Shown here piece by piece: positions 10,825 through 23,095 of a stretch of DNA of 64,000 nucleotides. This DNA comes from Anaspis maculata (taxonomy: Eukaryota > Arthropoda > Insecta > Coleoptera > Scraptiidae). The notes beneath the pieces were generated by a model that was given only the letters and a program-made list of their open reading frames with translations, did not search any database and was not told the origin of the DNA. The DNA is taken from assembly GCA_949128115.1 (NCBI GenBank), contig OX421966.1, positions 61,687,416 through 61,751,415 of the forward strand. The letters are read 5' to 3'. Both the position numbers and the translations under genes were made by a program. Positions within the stretch are counted from its first letter, which is position 1, and each line of letters starts with the position of its first letter.

Positions 10825-13795
10825 ATGGATCATTTGAAGCGTATCTGGACAAGAGTGAGTATCTGCGTAGAATAAAATCATAAGGTATTGCTTATCCTAC
10901 AACAATATTTTCCTTGAATTATTGAGTGCATTTACAAGGCTCGATTAGGTACCCATAGATAAAGTGCAGGCTCAACTTAGAGTAAATAAAGAAAAAATGC
11001 AATAAATAACCAGGAACAATACAGTAGTATTGTATTCTTCTGGTTCCAAATTATACCAAAGTAGCAGCGTACCTATATAAGTACCTATAATACCAATTCC
11101 CATTGCACAATGCAAATTCATGCAGGGGGGTCACATTACTAGCTAGTAGCTACGGCATTCAGGGCAAGAATCCTTGAATTGCACGCAAAATTGATGTTAT
11201 AATTGAATAATAATCGTATTTCAGGACCCATCCCGTGACAAGAAGAAAGAAATCGAAAAGCATTTGGATTTGCTGGATATTGATTTGAGAAGAACCAATC
11301 CTTCTGCTCTCGATGGTTCAAGGATGGAACATTTTTCTGGATGTCTTCATGATGCAAGAAATCAAATTATGGCCATTCAAGAGGAATTCAAGAACCGCCA
11401 GTGTCGACAACTCTTTAATCTAATTCGAGGTATTGATCTAGAACTGATGAGACGTTGGGATGCTTCACCTTACAATCCAAAGTCATCTCTTAGTCCAGCT
11501 CGCAATCCACAACCAAAGGACAAAAATGAGAAGGAGAGAGTGAATGTCAGTTATGTCAATGAGAAAATGCCAACTAGGAAGGTTTCCAAAGAGGGCAGAG
11601 GTGATGGCAGGAATAGAAATGATATTGCAAAAGTTCATGCCGACGCCCCAGAAAAGGAAAACATCAAAGCAACTTACTTCAAGTCGGAGCACACTGAGCC
11701 GATGATTACTGCAAGCACAGAAGTATTAAAAGCGACTTCGGAGAGAGACTATGGATCAAGCAGTTATGCCAAAGCTGTTAAGGATTCATTTTCGAAAACC
11801 TCAAACTTTCCTTCAACCAAGCCAGCAGCAGTGACAAACAATATGAGGTCTGATTACAAAATATATTCAAACAAAGTCAACTCGAATAGAATTGCAAGTC
11901 CACTTCTACCCGAGTATGGAGGTAATGTGCAAGAGTCTTCGGATGCTGACAGAAAGCTTCTGCCCACCCGGTTGGCCAAGCTGACAAACCTTGATCACGC
12001 TCACAATCAACTCAATCACTGGTCCAAGGCGAAAGCTTTGAATGCTGAAAAAGATTCAAATAAAAATTCAGAACAGCATGCTTTCAGTTCAGGTGATAAA
12101 AAATCAAATCGCTTGGATTTGACTGAGCTTAATAATGCTGCGACACAAACAAGTGGTTTGGAATCAAAGCTGCAACCTAGTGTCAAACAATTCTTTAATG
12201 AGTATTCTGATCAGTATGTTGAACAATACGTTCGTGAATCAAAGCACTCTCACCTTATGGTTGAACATTCTGAACAACATTCTGGTCGTTATCTAGCAGG
12301 TCCAATTGATCAACTCAGCGATCAGCGTTTCGAACGTGCGCTAAAAAATCATTCTAATCAATTGTCTGCAGATGACTTGATGTCTGGTTCTGGTTCAAGA
12401 CCCAGTGAACCAAGTCATCATAACGAAGCTAATCACCGCTCTGCCATTGATCAACAGTTTGAACGTTTGAGTGAACGTTATACTGAACCTGTTTCAAACG
12501 ACTTGACTTCTGGTTCTAATTCAGGACGTTTTGAGCAAATGGAACAAAACGATTCCAACGATGGGCATTTGAACCGCAATGTTGAGCAACAGACTGAAGA
12601 GTCAATGAAACGTCAATCGCATTCTGGACGTTATCCAGTTCAAAACAGCGATCCCACTGGTGTTTCTAAATCAAGAAAACTTGAACCAAGTGATGAATCA
12701 AAGCGTTCAAGCCGTAACGTTGACCAGCATGCCAATCTTGGGCGTCCTTCTGGTCACCCTTCAAAACGCAACGAGAACCGCGAGCAACTTGAACAAATGG
12801 AGCCCAATTCGAAGCGCAACTTCCAACAGTCCAACAATCAATATTCTCAGCGTAACCGTAGTCAAAATAATCAACCAAAGCAGTTTACAAAATCTCAAGC
12901 TCAGCAACGGCCCAATCACAACGTTTCTGTTGATCAAAACAGACCAAATACCCGCAGTTACGCTGGTGCGGTCTCCAAACAAACTTCACAGCATGAAAAT
13001 CGCAACTTTACAACTAGACCCGGTCAACAACACGGTCCTCAACATCATCCCAATCGTTCTCACCATGATGATTTTCCACATCTCCCAAATTTTGAGCAGG
13101 AAAATCCCAACTCAATTTTACAGAACATGTCGCATGAGCAAGGTTGGGTGGAGCAACAATTCCCAAATTCTAACCAATCCTACGGTGGTTATAATCAATA
13201 TGGGAACCAGAAAGTTTATCATTATAATCAACAGCAGTACGCTCCAAATTGTTACCAGGGCGCCAAGCAGCAAATCCAAACGCACCAAGCTAATCAGCCC
13301 TGTCAACACCAAAAACCTCATGCCTGCCACCACCATCAACAGCAAAACGCTGATGGCTGCCGCCACCACCAACAACAGCCATGCCATCCTCAACAAAACG
13401 TACAGCACGATCAAGTGACTCAGGCCGTTGAGAAAGAGGAAGCAGAAGAAGTGGAAATGGCCCAAGAATCCAAGATCAAAGTTGACGAAGTCCACGACAT
13501 GACCGGCCATTTCCAGAACCACGATTTGAAAGAACACCTAGGGACGATGCCCCAAAACGAATACATAGCCCTGGTGCGATCCAAGGCCGAAAAATTCGAA
13601 CCCCAAATCGCAGCGGCCGAATCCTTCGACTTCATGGAATTCTTCATCATCGACGAGAATTTGAACCAGTTCATCACCTATTTGGACAAGACCCACATCA
13701 AAGACAACGACGAGTTGACCAGTCAAAAAATCAAAGTCATCAAGTACATTAAAAATATGCAAGAGGAGCTGGACAAGAAACGATCGGATGATTGA
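10825..13795 (+). CDS. A1: two-exon Q/N-rich protein with family A C-terminal domain
   Basis: The predicted gene joins 10825-10854 (MDHLKRIWTR) to 11225-13795 through a 370-base intron with donor GTGAGT and acceptor TTTCAG, both in phase 0. I chose this ATG because the long frame has no good ATG of its own before a convincing acceptor. The product is about 866 residues: a charged N-terminus, YAxAV motifs near residues 191 and 589, imperfect Ser/Glu/Gln/Asn/Arg-rich repeats from about 320 to 690, a Cys/His/Gln-rich block at about 703-735, and a conserved helical domain from about 757 to the end that also ends A2, A3 and A4. The middle should be disordered. I see no signal peptide or membrane segment. 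I do not recognise the family. Protein or RNA binding is possible from composition alone. Confidence 0.82.
12360..12372 (+). promoter_or_regulatory. Cryptic phase-1 splice acceptor inside A1
   Basis: The coding sequence reads AATTGTCTGCAG followed by ATGACTTGATG. In A3 and A4 the matching CACTTGTCTGCAG is the acceptor of exon 2 and enters in the same phase 1. The site may be used for an alternative A1 isoform, or may be a trace of exon/intron conversion. Confidence 0.4.
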
Positions 13796-13846
13796 ATAAC
13801 ATTTAATGTGTTATAGTGTCATATTTTTACCTTTCAATAATTGCTG

Positions 13847-13852
13847 AATAAA
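13847..13852 (+). terminator. Polyadenylation signal of A1
   Basis: AATAAA lies 52 bases after the A1 stop codon. It sits in the segment TGAATAAAATACGCTT, which is conserved after A2 and, in shorter form, after A3 and A4. Confidence 0.75.
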
Positions 13853-14240
13853 ATACGCTTTTTAATCACGCCGTGTGTTTTTTGCCGTCCAGCGGTAACT
13901 TTTATCGACTAGATATACTCGTACTTGGTTCAAGACCCCAGAGCAAAATGGTTGAAATCAAGAATTGCAAGCCCTCCAAACAGGGTAGAGCCAATGAAGC
14001 AGATGACCATTCTGAGTTTTTGTTTCACCATTCGTGTAACGTTTCTCCAGGAAAAGCATTTCAAGATGAGCGACCGAAAGGAGATGGTGAAAAAGGTCAT
14101 GGAAAACCCAGCTGACAATGGTGTGGATCGGCAACCGAAAGATGATGAAGACGCAGCCTCGATTGAAGATGGTGTTAACAAGCAAGAAACTTTGGCCGAT
14201 TCAGGACAAACCGAGAAACTCCAAAAATTTGAAATATCTG

Positions 14241-16223
14241 GTAAGCTTTTCATTGGACTATAGTTTTGAGTCATAAACGAGGCGATGAATTGTAGTCAAC
14301 TTCAAATTATAGCTTTTGTTTCATCTTATTTTGGTTTTGAGTTTACAACAAGCGCCTCTCCGTAAAAAGACGGCTTTTTCAACCTTACCGCTTATGGAAT
14401 CAAGTAACGTTAAAATTACTGCCAGATTCGTACCTCTTATGTCTATTTTAATGAGAAACGATATCTCACGTGTTATTTTCAAAAACCAAAAAATTTGACA
14501 GCTGCGTCATTTTTTTGGGAATTGTCGAAATTTTGACTTTTTCCAAAAAGCAAGTGGGGTATCTTTTTTTACTAAATCGAGCACGGCAAACACGAATATG
14601 ACCATTATTATTAGTTTATGTTCAAAAATCGCAAAATTATTTGAATAAAATCTTGTAAAATAATGACGTGGCTTCAAAATTTCTTCCAGAATAATTTTGG
14701 CGATATTAAATTTAGTAAAACAATATACCTATTCACTTATTTTTTCCAAATTTGACATTTGACAGGTGATTGTGAGCCTGTCATAACTCACTATTTCTGA
14801 AAACGGCAAGTGGAATGTCGTTTTCTGTTAAAACGAACAGAAGCAATCCCATTCCGAATCAGCTTGTCATGTCACGCGGTTTCAAAAATTAACAAGAAGC
14901 GACATTCCACGTGCTGTTTTCAAAAAACGAAAAATGTGACAGCTGCGTCATTTTATTTTTTTTTTAAATTGTCGAAATTTTGACTTTTCCCAAGGAGTTA
15001 GTAGGGTATCGTTTTCTACTGAATCGAGCACGAGCATGGCAAACACGATTGTTATCTTCATTTTCACGTTTTCTTCGAAAATCGCAGAATGGTTTGAGAA
15101 AAATGTTGTGAAAATGACGTGACGTCCAAATAAAATTTCTACCAGAATAGTGTTGGCGATGTCAAAGGTATACTGCGTTCAACCCTAGTGTGATTTTAGT
15201 GAGCTATGATTTTCCGAATTTCTCCTTTCCAAAGGCGTCGCGTGGCGAGACTCCCAGCCAGCTAGAATCACACTAGGGTTGAACACAATATAGAACAAGT
15301 TTTTCCACTTTTTTTTTAATTTTCGAATTTGACATTTGACAAGTTCTTGTAACATGTCATGATTCACCGTTTTTGAAAACGACATGTGAAATGCCGTTTT
15401 CGCTTGAAACGAACAGGAGTAGTGCTCGTCCCAATCAGCTTGTTTTGCCACGCAGTTTTTACAGATCAGCAAGAAACGATATTGCACGTGCGATATTCAA
15501 AAAACCGAAAAATTTGACTGTTGAGTCATATTTTTTCGAGTATTTTGTTGAAAATATTTGAAATTTTGACTTTTTTCAAAATACTAGTAGGGTATCGTTT
15601 TCTACTAAATCACACAATTATGATCTTCATTTCCATGTTTTGTTTGAAAATCACGGAATTATTCGAGTGCAATCTTATAAAAATGACGTGACGTTATAAT
15701 TTCCACCAGAATAGTGTTCGCGATGTCAAATTCAGTGAAAACTATACTTCTCTTGTATTTTTTAAATTTTCAAATTTGACATTTGACAGGTTGTTGTGAA
15801 CCTGTCACAATTCATCAGTTTTGAAAACGGCAAGTGAAATGTCGTTCTCTATTATTGAAACGAACAGGGGTGAACAAGAACATTCCAAATTAGCTTGTCT
15901 TGTCACGCGGTTCTTACAAATGACCAAGAAATAATAGACCATGTGCTATGTTCAAAAACAAAAAACAAAAATGACAGCTCTGCGTAATATTTTTTTGAAA
16001 ATTGTCGAAGTTTTGACTATTTCCAAAGAGCTAGTGGGGGGTATCGTTTTTCACTAAATCGAGCACGGCAAACACGGTTATGATCTCAATTTTCACGTTT
16101 TGTTTAAAAATCGCGAAATTGTTTGCGTGAAATTTCGTAAAAATGACGTAACTTGAAAATTTGCACCAAAATAGTGTTGAGTTTTTGAGTTTCTGTTTCA
16201 CCATTTGTGTAACGTTCCTTCAG
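14241..16223 (+). repeat. B1 intron made of degenerate tandem repeats
   Basis: Several units of roughly 450-570 bp share the order: AAACGAACAGG, a CAGCTTGT-TGTCACGCGGTT segment, ACGTGCTGTTTTCAAAAAC, TTTGACAGCTGCGTCA, GGGTATCGTTTT, AATCGAGCACGGCAAACACG, AAAATGACGTGACGT, then TTTGACATTTGACAGG. The AAACGAACAGG landmarks at about 14832, 15406 and 15856 give the spacing. The same units fill the other B introns. Confidence 0.75.
15174..15287. mobile_element. 114-bp palindromic MITE in a B1 intron
   Basis: TGCGTTCAACCCTAGTGTG at the left is mirrored by CACACTAGGGTTGAACACA at the right. It interrupts one intron repeat unit that continues normally on both sides. Confidence 0.7.
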
Positions 16224-16420
16224 AAAAGAAATTACAAGATGAGCAACCGAAAGGAGATGGTGAGAAGGTCATGGCAAACCCAATTGGAAATGGCGTGAAT
16301 CGCCAACCGGATATGATGATAAGGACGCAATCAAAAACCAGATTGAAGATGGTATAAATGGGCAAGAAACTTTGACCGATTTAGGACCAGCCGAAAAAAT
16401 TCAGAAATCTGAAATTCCTG

Positions 16421-17363
16421 GTAAGCTCTAGCATTTCAGTAATCTAATAGATTTCAGTCATAAATTGTAGTCTACTTCAAATCATAGCTTTGAATGTATT
16501 TCATTTTGTTACGAGTTTAAAACAATAATATCCTCTCTATGTGACATGGCGGCGTTTTTTAACTAAAACCGCTTACAGAATCAAGTGACGTAAATATTAC
16601 TACCAGATTCGTACTTCTCGTGTTTGTTTCAACAAGAAACGATACCCCACATGTTATTTTCAAAAAAACAAAAAATTGACAAATGCGTCATATTATTTTG
16701 AAAATTGCATAAATTTTGATTTTCTCCAAAAAGCAAGTGGGGTATCTTTTTCTTCTAAATCGGGCACGGCAAACACGATTATGACCTTTATTTCCAAGTT
16801 TTGTTTGAAAATCGCGAAGTTGTTTAAATAAAATCTTGTAAAAATGACGTGACGTGAAAATTTATGCCAGAATAATGTTCACGATGTCAAATTTAGTAGG
16901 AAGAGATACTTCACTTTTTTTTCAATTTCAGAATTTGACATTAGACAGGTTATTGTGAACCTGTCATAATTCACCATTTTTTAAAACGCCAAGTGTAATG
17001 TCGTCGTTTCCTATTTAAACGAACAGGAGCAATTTCATTCCAAATTTAGCTTGTACTGTCACGCGGTTTTCACAAATCACCCAGAAACAATATCCCACGA
17101 GCTATTTTCAAAAACCGAAAAATTTCATAGCTGCGTTTAATTTTGTTGGAAATTGTCAAAATTTTGACTTTTTCCAAAAAGCCAGTGGGGTATCGTTTTT
17201 CACTAAATCGATCACGGCAAACACGATTATGATCCTCATTTCCACGTTTTGTTTGAAAATCGCGGAATATTGAGTAAAATCTTGCAAAAATCACGTGACG
17301 TGGCTACCAGAATAGTCTGAAGTTTTTGAGTTTTGTTTTACCGTTCGTGTAACGTTTTTTCAG
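16421..17363 (+). repeat. B1 intron repeats between cassettes 2 and 3
   Basis: This is the same degenerate unit as 14241-16223, ending in TTTTACCGTTCGTGTAACGTTTTTTCAG, the conserved pyrimidine tract and acceptor used before cassette exons. The version at 46733-47411 is nearly the same over long runs, showing a segmental duplication. Confidence 0.7.
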
Positions 17364-19866
17364 CAGAGGAATTACAAGATGAGCAACCAAAAGGAGATGG
17401 TGAAAAAGTCGTGGTAAACCCGACTGAAAATGGTGTGAATCGGCAGCCGGAAGATGATGATAACGACGGTATCGGAAACCCTATCAATGAGCAACAAACT
17501 GATTTGTACCAAGCCATTAAATTCCAGCCAAAATTTGGAATGCCTGGTAAGTTCTAGCATTTGAATGGGTCAATAGTTTCCAGTCATAAATTGTAGCTTA
17601 CTCAAAATCATAGCTCTGATTTATTGATCTCATTTTGTTCCGAGTTTTCAAATTGCTCCTCTTTGAAACAGGGCGGAGTTTCTTACCAAGCCGCTTACTG
17701 AATCAAGTGACGTAAAAATCACTTCGAAATTCGAACTTCTCGAATGCATGTTAACAAGAAATGATATCAACACATGTTATTTTCAAAAACTGAAAAATTT
17801 GCGGCATTGCGGCAATATTTTGGAAAACCGTCGAAAATTTTGGTATTTCGAAAACAATGTAATGTGAATTTTGAACTTGGAGCTATTAGTGGGTTTTCTT
17901 ATGTTCATCTTTTGAGGCCCGTGTGCAAGTTGAGACTAGAGTATAGTGGTTGGTGCCAAATTGTTCCTCAGATCATGCTGAACTAGGATCGCGATGGCGA
18001 ACATCTGAGACCCGCGACTGGGCAGCGGGGGGGGGGGGGGGGGGTAAAATGTGATGAAGACATGAAAAATGTTGAATTATGAACCGAAAGATGTACAGTG
18101 ATGGAAGTTACCATACGTATTCGCCATTTCACGCCAATGAAGGTTTAGCAAACTGATTTCAAAAATATCAATCGTTTCCAGAGATATCTTTAAAAATATA
18201 ATTCTATTTGTGGACATTTTATTGTTAAAAAAATCCAAGAATTTTGAAGTTGGAAAGATGAAAATTGACATTTAGACTATTAGAGATGTTAGGAATATAG
18301 TCGTGATTGGGGAAAATTGCTCGGCCTACTATTTCAAGAAACAAGACCTTCAACTGTTTTCACCAGCTTGGCCGCAATCTTGGATTTCCTTTTGGTGCAG
18401 TAGGCGCAAAAACGACAGGGGACTGTGAGTATGGTAGCATTAGATCATTTCAATACGGAAAGTAACTCCCCAGGGGGGGGGGGGGTAAGTTAGGTACTTC
18501 TTTGTCGAAAAAAATTGCCATTTTGTTATCTCCGGCTCCTGCCGAATCCAGAGTGCCAGTGATGGCTGATTTGGAGATGGAAGCGGCACAATACGTTTTG
18601 TACCATAAAACTTGATAGTTTGTGGAGTCAACCACAAAATTTATGATCATGAGTCAAATGGTTTATTGTTGGTGATTGGTTGAAGCAAAATGTGCTAATT
18701 TTTGGCAGAGAATGCATAACAACTGAGTTTTTAGTGAACATTACAAAGCTCTGGAGGGAGACCTGCGGCCAAGATTGGCGGCGAAAGTCATGTAACTAGT
18801 TGAAGTGAGTATGCTTTACAACAAGTAGCTATATTGAATCGTGTAGGTCGCTTGGAGACCTCTAGGGAAGTCGACAAAGATGTTTCTTCATGATAATATT
18901 TTCAAGTACAGTCCCCCCCAAAAGTCTGTGAGTGTGTGAAAAATCACCATCATAAATTTTTCGGCTCCGTGAACTGCGGTTAACCGAATACCGATTTCGA
19001 ATAAACCGAACAAATGAATTGTTCGAGTCTTGCAAATGTTCCGTGGTCGGGAGAGTTGGTCCCTAGAGAAGTGAGAAACTTTTGAAAGGGACTGTACTTG
19101 AAAATATTATCATGAAAAAACATTTTTGGCGACCTCTCCCTGGAGATCATCAAGAAACCTACACCATCCATGACAGCTACATGTTATTGAGCATACTCAC
19201 TTCAACTAGTTACATGACTTTCGCCGCCAATCTTGGCCGCAGGTCTTCCTCCAGAGCTTTGTGATGTCCACCAAAAACACAGTGTTTATGCATTTTCTGC
19301 CCAAAATGAGCACACTTTGCTTCAACCAATCACCAACAATGAACCATTCGATTCATGATCATAAATTTTGGTGGTTGACTTCACAAACTATCAAGTTTTA
19401 TGGTACGAAACGTATTGTGCCACTTCCAGCTTCAGATCAGACATCATTGGTACTGGATTCGCGCAGGAACCGGAGATAATGAAATAGCAATTTCACTCGC
19501 CAAAGAAGCAACTAACCCTCTCTGGGAAGTTACTTTTCGTATTGAAATGATCGAACGCTACCGTACTCATAGTCCCCTGTCGTTTTTGTGACTACTGCAC
19601 CAAAAGAAAATCGAAGATGGCGGCCAAGCTGGTAAAAACATATGACGGTTTTGTTCCCCAAAATAGTAGGCCAAGGAATTTTTGCCAATGACGACTATAT
19701 TTCTAACATCACCAATTGTCAAACTCTAGAGTTTCATTTTTCCATCTCCAAAATTCTTCGATTTTTTCAACAATAAAATGTTGATAAAAATTTTTATATT
19801 TTTGAAAATATCTCTGAGAATAATTGATATTTTTGAAATCGGTTTGCTGAGTTCAAACCGATTTCA

Positions 19867-19888
19867 AATTCATTCATTCATTCATTCC
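19867..19888 (+). repeat. ATTC microsatellite
   Basis: Short tandem ATTC units lie in the right arm of the foldback. Confidence 0.6.
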
Positions 19889-20548
19889 GATTCATCAATT
19901 CAATAGCGTGAATCCACGTTTCCCGAAAGGTTTCTGCGCATACCTGTGAAAGTAGGACGTTGCCATATCTATATCACGACAACAAGTTGACAACACTGTA
20001 ACACGGTGTGCGTGTGTAACGTCACGCAAATTTCAGCTGACAGCGCTTGACGTCGATTTGACGTTTCGACAGATCTAGCTAAATAACGCTCTTGTTTCGT
20101 CGATCGCCTTGCAGCTCGTTGTGTTTCGTATCACCTGAATCTTTTTTGCGTCTTTCTGCCATACGGCACGTCGTAACATTTCATTCTGAACAATATTAAA
20201 CGTTGAATGGTTAGGAGGTTATGTTTGTTGTTTGTTTACATTTCGATTATTGATTGACAGTTGCCATTGACAGTGACACTTCGTGCGTCAAAATTGAAAT
20301 TACCGCGCTCTGCAGGTATGCGTTCTCATGTATGCGCTGAAGTGATGTACGTGATGGTAAACGTGGATTGATGAATACGTATGGTAACTTTCATAACTGT
20401 ACCTCTTTCGGTTCATTACTTAACATTTTTTATGTCTTCATCGCAGTTTACACCCCTCCCGCTGCTCAGTCGCGGGTCTCAGATGTTCGCCATCGCGATC
20501 CTAGTTCAGCATTATCTAAGGAACAATTTGGCACCAACCACTATTGGC

Positions 20549-21583
20549 GAGTTTCAAGATCGAATACGCCATCTGACGGCCAACGTGTAAACGACGTTTG
20601 TGCACGGATCAACCTCAGATTTGTGTGGGCTCTTATGAGCGTTGCGGTGTTTGGCGACTTCAATTGACCCTATCTGACTTAACGCGGCGTTAATTTTTTC
20701 CAACAAAGTACGTGAGCCACGCATGTTTCATTATCTTGAATATACTAGGTGTCGTCGGTTGCAAAAGCATTCCATTTTTAAATAGGAGTGGCACGTGTAC
20801 GACGACTGGGAAGCAAAAGTGGCATCAGAATGGAAGGTGGCAAGAGAGTGACAGAAAGTGGCAGAGAATTGGTTGTGTTTCCGAGTGCGAGTCGCGCTGT
20901 GGAAACCGGAAAAAGGAAGAGTTACATTTTCACCGTTTCCCGTCGAAAGCGAAAGACGCAGGTTGGGTAGTCAAGATGACAAACTCGGCACTGTGGAAAA
21001 TATGACTACGAGAAAAGCCTGGGAAGTGTCGCTGAAAATGGGAACTTTTTATGGCTGCATCGAAGAAGCACAGTCTGCGATATATTTGTATGTCCCGGAC
21101 TGGCCTGCTTTTGCAAGTGCATTTGAACATTCCAATTTCACAGGAACTGCTACTACTATTTCTTTTATTTACATTCCCAGTTCCTCGTGAGGAGATTCAT
21201 ACCATGCGCTTGTTTGTAAACACAATCCAAATATGTCTATGTTAAAATTGATGCTTGATAGGGTTCGCTTTCGACCGCTTTCTCACAACCGAGAAATTGT
21301 GACTTCAGAATTTCCTCTCCCATCACGATAGGTAGGTAATATCGAGAATCCGTTGAGGCCATCAAGTGATTGAAAACCTCCATAACACTCAATTGCGCTT
21401 CTGCCATTTTCGAGTTCCACCGCAATACTAATTAACCACGTTTCACGTCTGGAGGACATTAAAAACCGCTTACTACTGATAAGATTATTAAGATTTTTGA
21501 ACGCGCGGGCAACAATCCGTGCCCTATCCGACATGTTTGTTTACATGCGAAGCGCATCAGCAGCGCCACCATCGGTAATGTTA
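20549..21583. mobile_element. Insertion in the right foldback arm, TTGGCGAGT termini
   Basis: The uninterrupted left arm reads ...AGTATAGTGGTTGG... In the right arm the mirror sequence is split after ACCACTAT and resumes at ATACTCTAG. The inserted piece starts TTGGCGAGTTT and ends ACTCGCCAA, a short inverted terminus. It probably carries the THAP-like remnant at 20712-21005. Confidence 0.6.
20712..21005 (+). pseudogene. THAP-like zinc finger remnant
   Basis: One frame contains SECESRCGNRKKEELHFHRF followed by PSKAKDAGW. The spacing Cys-x3-Cys-x-Asn/Arg, then a FHRFP turn and a downstream Trp, resembles the start of the THAP domain found in P-element-type transposases and THAP proteins. The later Cys-x2-His pair is not clear. 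A second, even shorter look-alike (VPGCKNRTKRT) lies near 22729. These may be decayed transposase starts. Confidence 0.35.
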
Positions 21584-23095
21584 CTCGCCAATACTCTAGT
21601 CTCAACTTGCACCATAAGAAAACCTACTATAGGCGATTGAATTTAAGATCCCAGCGCCAAGTGGCTAATTACGGAACTGTCCGAAACAACTTTACAGATG
21701 ACAATTTGACCTTGAACTTGACTGTTCGGATTTATAATTCAAATGAACTGTCACCTCGACTGACACTTTTCAAGTTTAAAACTCGCGCTTCGTTTTCATC
21801 GTGATGAAATATCAACCAGAATTCCTGTTCTCGAAGAGATTCTGCCTAAAGGATCTAACAGCTAATGCGGACGGGGAGTTTCTAAAACGCATGCGGCATG
21901 CAAATTGCATGCGGGGCACAAGGGCCCCTCCGACGGGGCTGATTTTTTGCACACGTGTGCTGCAAGACCTGCAGAGTCTAGTCACAAAAAATCAGCCCCC
22001 TACCTATAACATAAGGGTAGTTTACTCGAAATTGAAGGAGTATAGGCAACCAACAATACATCTACAGGGCTATATTTGGGACTACTGGTTCAATGATGAA
22101 AATTCATGTAATTTCTACGATCACTCCAGCCATTGACCCCCCCCCCCTCTTGCTGCACTCAACCCCTCATCATGGAACCAATGCCACCGCCCCCACTCAC
22201 CCCCTCACATGAATTACCGACCCCACCCCCTCACCCACTGACCACTGCCCGTCTCGCCTAACTTTTATAACACCCCCCTTTATCAATAGGCGAAATTCAG
22301 TGCCATTTCTGCGCTGGCGCAACAACGCTAGGGGATTTGGGAATAGTGCCGTATGCTAACACATGTAAAAAGCCTAATTTCAACATTGTATATTATTGAA
22401 ACGGTTGGAAATGAAACTTTCAAATGAGCTATGGAAAAAGAGTGTTTCTTGATCTTTCATTGTGTTCAAGACCAGCAATGATGGATCAGTTTCAGATACA
22501 CAAGGAGCGAAAATATGGTAACGTGTTTATCAGTTGGTGTGTTTTTGAAAATACCGCCCTACTTCTAGTATTCTTCTCTGCCTTACGGTTGCCGTCCTGT
22601 CTGTCAATGGCATGAAACTGCATGTAAACAAATGGTAACTAAAATTTTACCGGGTTATATGTATAATATATCAGAAGTTTTGTGTTTTTTCTGTTTTTTT
22701 TTTTCAAAAATGACGGGCAGTTTGTTGAGTGCCTGGCTGCAAAAACCGTACGAAAAGAACATTACAGTTTTATTTCATGTGTGTTCCCAAAAAACATCAC
22801 CTTCTAGGCAACCAGTTATACACTGAAAACGGCTTTTTCGTTCTTTTCGGAACACTATACGCGCGGAATTCATTTTTTCGACAGCAATGCACATGGACAA
22901 CATCATTCCTCATAATCTGGCATGGAAATTAGGAGTTTCTTGTCATCTATTTTCCTTTGTTAAATCGATGACTGAAAATCTGCAGGTTTTGACTTTTCCT
23001 AGCTCGCGCAGACGCATGAGTTCCATCCCCTAGCTTTGCGAACCTACAGCGCATGTCGTGCCTTTGAATATCGCATATTCGCCTTCCTGCCATAG

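Larger units (their letters stand above)
13948..17546 (+). pseudogene. B1: cassette-exon gene with two frameshifted cassettes
   Basis: The first coding exon is 13948-13984 (MVEIKNCKPSKQ plus one base). A 66-base intron leads to cassettes at 14051-14240 (190 nt), 16224-16420 (197 nt) and 17364-17546 (183 nt). All have AG acceptors and GTAAG donors and are framed in phase 1. The first cassette has one extra A compared with the 189-nt copy in B2. The second has lost one base compared with the 198-nt B2 copy. Both therefore shift the frame. The third is intact and encodes the acidic NGVNRQPEDDD motif. No terminal exon is found before the foldback cluster from 17889. Either B1 is dead, or transcripts skip the damaged cassettes. 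Confidence 0.6.
17889..21627. mobile_element. Long foldback element
   Basis: The left arm starts with GTGGGTTTTCTTATG. The right arm ends with CATAAGAAAACCTAC at 21613-21627. Internal landmarks also mirror: CGCGATGGCGAACATCTGAG with its complement near 20480, and AAAACGACAGGGGACT with its complement near 19580. The centre lies near 18990. The right arm is longer because of an insertion at about 20549-21583. Poly-G runs at 18028-18046 and 18474-18485 occur only in the left arm. Confidence 0.75.

Noticed and set aside
12660..13537. Other-frame open stretches of 70-252 codons inside A1
   Set aside because: They overlap the long A1 frame. Low-complexity CAA/CAC codons keep other frames open.
18028..18046. 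Poly-G run as a G-quadruplex regulator
   Set aside because: A homopolymer in one arm of a foldback with no gene nearby. More likely a replication-slippage expansion or assembly artefact.
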